From Anaerolineales bacterium (GTDB lineage: Bacteria > Chloroflexota > Anaerolineae > Anaerolineales > E44-bin32): a DNA stretch of 14,434 nt. Made by a program: the position numbers and the translations under genes. Below are positions 13,485 to 14,434 of the stretch, piece by piece. The stretch's first letter is position 1; every line of letters starts with the position of its first letter. The notes below the pieces were generated by a model that did not search any database, had not been told where the DNA came from, and worked only from the letters and a program-made list of their open reading frames with translations. The stretch lies in contig DAOVFE010000014.1 in assembly GCA_030673085.1 (NCBI GenBank), positions 1-14,434 of the forward strand, written 5' to 3'.

Positions 13485-14396
13485 ATGTCTAAAGAAATCG
13501 CTTTGATGACCCAGGGACTGACCAAGTCCTACGGCAAAGTCCGGGCGCTGCGGGGCGTTGATCTGGAGGTGCAACGGGGCGAGATCTTTGGCTATCTCGG
13601 CCCAAATGGGGCTGGCAAGACGACAACCATTCGTTGCCTGCTGGACCTGATCCGCCCCGACGGCGGCACGGTGCGGGTGCTGGGCATAGATCCCCAGGCC
13701 GACTCGGTGCCGGTGCAGGCCCGCACCGGCTACCTGCCGGGCGAACTGCAACTGGACCCCAATATGACGACTGAAGGCGCGCTACGCTACTTTAATGCCC
13801 TGCGTGGGAACAAGGCGGATTGGGGCTTTGTCCGCCAGCTCGCCGCGCGCCTCGACCTCGATCTCAAGCCCGCCATCAAAAACCTCTCGCATGGTAACAA
13901 ACAAAAGGCCGGCATCGTGCAGGCCCTGATGCATCGCCCGAAACTGCTCCTGTTGGATGAGCCCACGCTCGGCCTGGACCCGTTGATGCAGCAGGAGGTG
14001 CTACGCCTGCTAGCCGAAGCGCAGGCCTGGGGCGCGACCGTCTTCTTTTCCTCGCACATCCTGAGCGAGGTGCAGGCGGCCGCGGAACGCGTGGCCTTTA
14101 TCCGCAATGGGGTGATCGTGGAGGTAGCCGAGCCCGCCTCGCTGATCAACCGCGCCTGGCGCCGTGCTCATGTCCGCTTCAGGCAACCCGTAGACATGAG
14201 CTCGCTGGCGAACGTGCCTGGCGTGACGCTGCTCTCGCAAGACGACGGCACGAGCGTGCTGCTGCAAGTGGAAGGGGACATGGACGATCTCATCAAGGCG
14301 CTGGCTTCCTTCCCGGTGAGCGATTTCGAGACCGAGCGCCCCTCTTTGGAAGAGATTTTCCTGGCCCACTATAAGGATGACCAGGAGGAGGAATAA
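13485..14396 (+). CDS. ABC transporter ATP-binding protein (CcmA-type exporter family)
   Basis: This 303-residue ATPase energises a membrane exporter. Walker A GPNGAGKT is at 39-46, a GYLPGEL motif (82-88) occupies the Q-loop region, the signature LSHGNKQK is at 134-141 (His in place of the usual third Gly), Walker B LLLLDEP is at 154-160, the D-loop GLD at 163-165 and the switch His at 191. The C-terminal 80 residues are an accessory domain ending FLAHYKDD, as in ABC-2 type drug or lipid exporters. AAGGAGG sits just before the ATG, and TrmB ends 15 bases upstream. The stop is separated from the next ATG by one base, so it is cotranscribed with the permease. The exported substrate is not visible from sequence. 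Confidence 0.95.
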   Translation: MSKEIALMTQGLTKSYGKVRALRGVDLEVQRGEIFGYLGPNGAGKTTTIRCLLDLIRPDGGTVRVLGIDPQADSVPVQARTGYLPGELQLDPNMTTEGALRYFNALRGNKADWGFVRQLAARLDLDLKPAIKNLSHGNKQKAGIVQALMHRPKLLLLDEPTLGLDPLMQQEVLRLLAEAQAWGATVFFSSHILSEVQAAAERVAFIRNGVIVEVAEPASLINRAWRRAHVRFRQPVDMSSLANVPGVTLLSQDDGTSVLLQVEGDMDDLIKALASFPVSDFETERPSLEEIFLAHYKDDQEEE

Positions 14397-14397
14397 A

Positions 14398-14434
14398 ATG
14401 GTTACGATTTTCCGCTATACACTGCGTCGTTTCC
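14398..14434 (+). CDS. ABC permease, N-terminal fragment at window edge
   Basis: An ATG at 14398, with GGAGGAGG (14384-14391) seven to fourteen bases upstream, opens a frame reading MVTIFRYTLRRF before the window ends. The basic-aromatic start just after an ABC-2 type ATPase gene is typical of the partner membrane permease. Only 12 residues are seen, so the assignment rests on context. Confidence 0.6.
   Translation, partial: MVTIFRYTLRRF

Overview
The window looks like a stretch of a Chloroflexota (Anaerolineae-like) chromosome. This is inferred from style, not from a marker gene. The signs are secreted or lipid-anchored proteins with Thr/Pro linkers and SH3-like domains, a TrmB-family regulator in front of an ABC exporter, a Gram-positive-type HPr regulatory serine motif, and long intergenic spaces full of palindromic repeats. 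There is no rRNA, tRNA or CRISPR array. Protein-coding genes cover roughly two thirds of the window.

Left part (1-5213): a possible leftward partial ORF at the edge, then ptsH (HPr) and ptsI (Enzyme I) on the plus strand. These are the two general phosphotransferase proteins, with all catalytic residues present but no sugar permease nearby. Converging on them is a large secreted protein made of Ig-like repeats with a C-terminal membrane anchor. A 73-bp hairpin-forming repeat occurs once before ptsH (306-378) and again, in the same orientation and 60/73 identical without gaps, beyond the 815-aa gene (5508-5580).

Middle part (5214-9606): a repeat-rich spacer holds a nested palindrome, a REP-like hairpin and a 174-bp MITE-like element. 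It is followed by three leftward genes: a GarR-type beta-hydroxyacid dehydrogenase, a small charged coiled-coil protein, and a lipoprotein with a carbohydrate-binding-like C-terminus. The spacer at 7605-8442 carries a tandem 75-bp duplication and several strong hairpins, two of which share sequence with the 5.9 kb spacer.

Right part (9692-14434): a decayed IS1182-type transposase with its own terminator, two lipoprotein genes (SH3-like/FN3-like, and a small PsbP/DcrB-like one), then the most unusual region of the window, 12113-12601. There a composite module occurs twice in a row: an 18-bp GC-rich tandem array, a perfect 29-bp palindrome, a purine-rich 12-bp-period tract and a promoter-like tail. 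The second copy ends in a near-consensus sigma-70 promoter (spacer 17) that should drive a TTG-started TrmB-family regulator, an ABC ATPase and a permease cut by the window edge. The repeats may be the operator region of this operon or a dispersed repeat that happens to carry its promoter. The operon is clearly more G+C-rich than the rest, which suggests a separate origin or a different chromosomal context.
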